Shown here piece after piece: positions 62,703 through 64,000 of a DNA stretch of 64,000 nucleotides. The notes under the pieces are model-generated. The model was not told the DNA's origin and did not search any database. It was given only the letters and a program-made list of their open reading frames with translations. Numbering within the stretch: the first letter of the stretch is position 1; each line of letters begins with the position of its first letter. The translations under genes and the position numbers were made by a program. Origin of the DNA: Plebeiibacterium sediminum. GTDB taxonomy: Bacteria; Bacteroidota; Bacteroidia; Bacteroidales; Marinilabiliaceae. The stretch spans positions 1 through 64,000 of the forward strand of contig NZ_JAPDPJ010000002.1 of assembly GCF_026013605.1 (NCBI RefSeq). Direction: 5' to 3'.

Positions 62703-63857
62703 TTAATTCTTACTATTTTCGAGAAATTTAAAAACTTCTGAAGCCGCCAATAAAAAAGCCCCTACACCAAAGTTTGCCGTTGAATTTTCATCAACATGCT
62801 GGCCCGGGATAGCTCTTTCGCCTATTGGTTGTACATAACCTATTCCTCCATCTTTTTGTAAAGCTACTTCCGTTAGGTACTTCCACGACTTATCCACTAC
62901 AGGCATATATTCCTCTTTATTTAAACATCCGTTATTTATTCCTGATAAAAAACCATATGTAAAAAATGCGGTACCACTCGTTTCAGGCCCGGGAGCATAC
63001 TCCGGATCTAAAAGACTTCTTGTCCAATAACCTTCGGACTGTTGTGTCTTTTTTAAAGTAACAGCCATTTTTCTATAAATTTCTATGAATTTATTTTTAT
63101 GCTTGTAAGTATCTGGTAAATCCTGAATTGTTTTTGCTAAACCGGCGAACACCCATCCTTCACCTCTGGCCCAAAAATCTTTTTTACCATTTGTTGTTTT
63201 GTGTTTCGGATAAACATATCTGCCATCCCTATAAAATAAACCTGTTTCTTCATCATACATTATAGAATGAGCATACTTATAATACTGATATAACTTATCT
63301 AGATACAGATTTTTTCCTGTGATATGATAAAGTTTGACCATAACCGGCATTACCATAAACAAACCATCAGCCCACCACCAATAATCATTATTCTCTGTTC
63401 TCATCTGATACTCCATAACCTCTATGGATCTGGCAATCATAAATGAATCTTTCTTTTCAGAAAGATTAAATAAATCAATATAGGTTTGAAAACAACTTTG
63501 CCAATCACCGAAAAGAACATATTCAGGAGATTCTCCATAACTATATTTCCACAGATTTTTATTATCGGACATGGCTCCTTTCCAATTATTATGATTTGCC
63601 CATGCTAAAGAATAGTTTTTATATTTCTCTAATTTAGTAATTTCATATGCAGCCAAATTACCTGTATGATATGCTGAATGATCCCAAAAAGCTCTGCCTT
63701 TATAACTATTGTTCTTTTGCCAGTTATCATTTACCTTGACAATAATATTTACAATATCTTGTTGCGAATAATTTTTACTAATTGAGATATTTTGGGGCTT
63801 ACGAGCACATGCAAGTAAAAAAACGCTAACAACTAGTAATAAATACATTCTATTCAT
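62703..63857 (-). CDS. GH105/GH88-type unsaturated glucuronyl hydrolase, lipoprotein
   Basis: A 384-residue alpha6/alpha6-barrel hydrolase of the YteR class. The signal peptide ends VFLLAC (lipobox, Cys at about 17), so it is probably surface- or periplasm-anchored. Family motifs: RAFWDHSAYHTGNLAAYEI, the WWWADGLFMVMPVMVKLYHI segment with the probable catalytic Asp (about 160), DFWARGEGWVFAGL, and PGPETSGTAFFTYGFLSGIN. These enzymes remove the unsaturated uronic acid left by polysaccharide lyases on rhamnogalacturonan or related glycans. This supports a pectin-type target for the locus. Repeat copy D ends 24 bases before its start. Confidence 0.88.
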   Translation of the reverse strand: MNRMYLLLVVSVFLLACARKPQNISISKNYSQQDIVNIIVKVNDNWQKNNSYKGRAFWDHSAYHTGNLAAYEITKLEKYKNYSLAWANHNNWKGAMSDNKNLWKYSYGESPEYVLFGDWQSCFQTYIDLFNLSEKKDSFMIARSIEVMEYQMRTENNDYWWWADGLFMVMPVMVKLYHITGKNLYLDKLYQYYKYAHSIMYDEETGLFYRDGRYVYPKHKTTNGKKDFWARGEGWVFAGLAKTIQDLPDTYKHKNKFIEIYRKMAVTLKKTQQSEGYWTRSLLDPEYAPGPETSGTAFFTYGFLSGINNGCLNKEEYMPVVDKSWKYLTEVALQKDGGIGYVQPIGERAIPGQHVDENSTANFGVGAFLLAASEVFKFLENSKN

Positions 63858-63881
63858 AAACTCTAATTTATTTTCATTGAC

Positions 63882-63948
63882 TGTATGGAACTCACCATTT
63901 TTGTCATCCTATTGTGTGACAACTTTTTATCATGGTTCATTTCATTTA
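63882..63948 (-). repeat. structured 5'-leader repeat, copy D
   Basis: Minus-strand copy with arms ATG-ACCA and TGGT-CAT; the ACCA/TGGT stem replaces the GCCA/TGGC stem of copy E by a compensatory change. The inner part (TTGTCACACAA) differs most from the other copies. It ends exactly 24 bases before the GH105 start at 63857. Confidence 0.65.
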
Positions 63949-64000
63949 GAAAAATTTATTTTAAATATTTTAGTTGGATTTAATTACGTATCTTAAACTA

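Overview
The window is AT-rich chromosomal DNA from a member of the Bacteroidota, most likely a marine or sediment Bacteroidales/Marinilabiliales-type organism. The signs are a SusC/SusD pair with glycoside hydrolases, TonB-dependent receptors with a CarboxypepD_reg-like N-terminus, a propeller-type sensor kinase, HutU of the long form, a ferredoxin-linked 2-oxoacid oxidoreductase, and many starts preceded by the Bacteroidota -7 box TAnnTTTG rather than by a Shine-Dalgarno sequence. No rRNA, CRISPR array, phage or complete insertion sequence was seen.

Layout. 0-4 kb: an edge fragment, a SUI1-type initiation factor, and a small His/Cys-rich membrane protein followed by a TonB-dependent receptor, a likely metal-uptake pair. 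4-7.3 kb (minus strand): PhnA/YjdM-like protein, flavin reductase, pyrI and pyrB, preceded by a leader ORF that overlaps an intrinsic terminator. 7.3-12.5 kb: DMT transporter, MalY-like lyase, lipoprotein, and rny-zapA-coiled-coil gene. 12.7-18 kb (plus strand): M23 peptidase, arginine decarboxylase-like enzyme, C69 dipeptidase. 18-27.5 kb (minus strand): methyl-accepting protein with an unassigned partner, TPR/LRR protein, TPR protein plus Pif1-like helicase-TPR fusion, metallophosphoesterase. 27.6-34 kb: oxidoreductase, macro-domain protein, lipid kinase, and a large propeller sensor kinase whose receiver domain sits in another frame across an A8 tract.

34-41.7 kb: histidine catabolism (hutH-hutU-hutI) with a divergent LysR regulator and mobile-repeat remnants in both hut spacers, then a YedF-like protein and a methyltransferase with a frameshifted N-terminus. 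42-47.9 kb (minus strand): RND efflux pump and adaptor, GNAT-like protein. 48-53 kb (plus strand): flavodoxin, aminotransferase and a four-subunit 2-oxoacid:ferredoxin oxidoreductase. 53.2-55 kb is a gene-poor accessory scar: a duplicated tRNA-Arg(UCU) with its upstream region, repeat-rich DNA, and a dead fragment of a flavodoxin-type protein. 55-63.9 kb (minus strand) is part of a polysaccharide utilisation locus: SusC, SusD, GH43, GH105; it runs towards the right edge.

The most interesting signals are regulatory. First, a palindromic element of about 65-90 nt occurs five times (12.7, 20.2, 57.05, 57.14 and 63.9 kb). Every copy points in the sense direction of the next gene, three end exactly 24 nt before a start codon, and the stem positions show compensatory changes. 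Second, the pyrB leader combines a U-rich tract, a terminator and a reading frame through it, as in the UTP-sensing attenuator of E. coli pyrBI. Third, the kinase/receiver junction at an A8 run may be a slippage site, or a mutation or read error.
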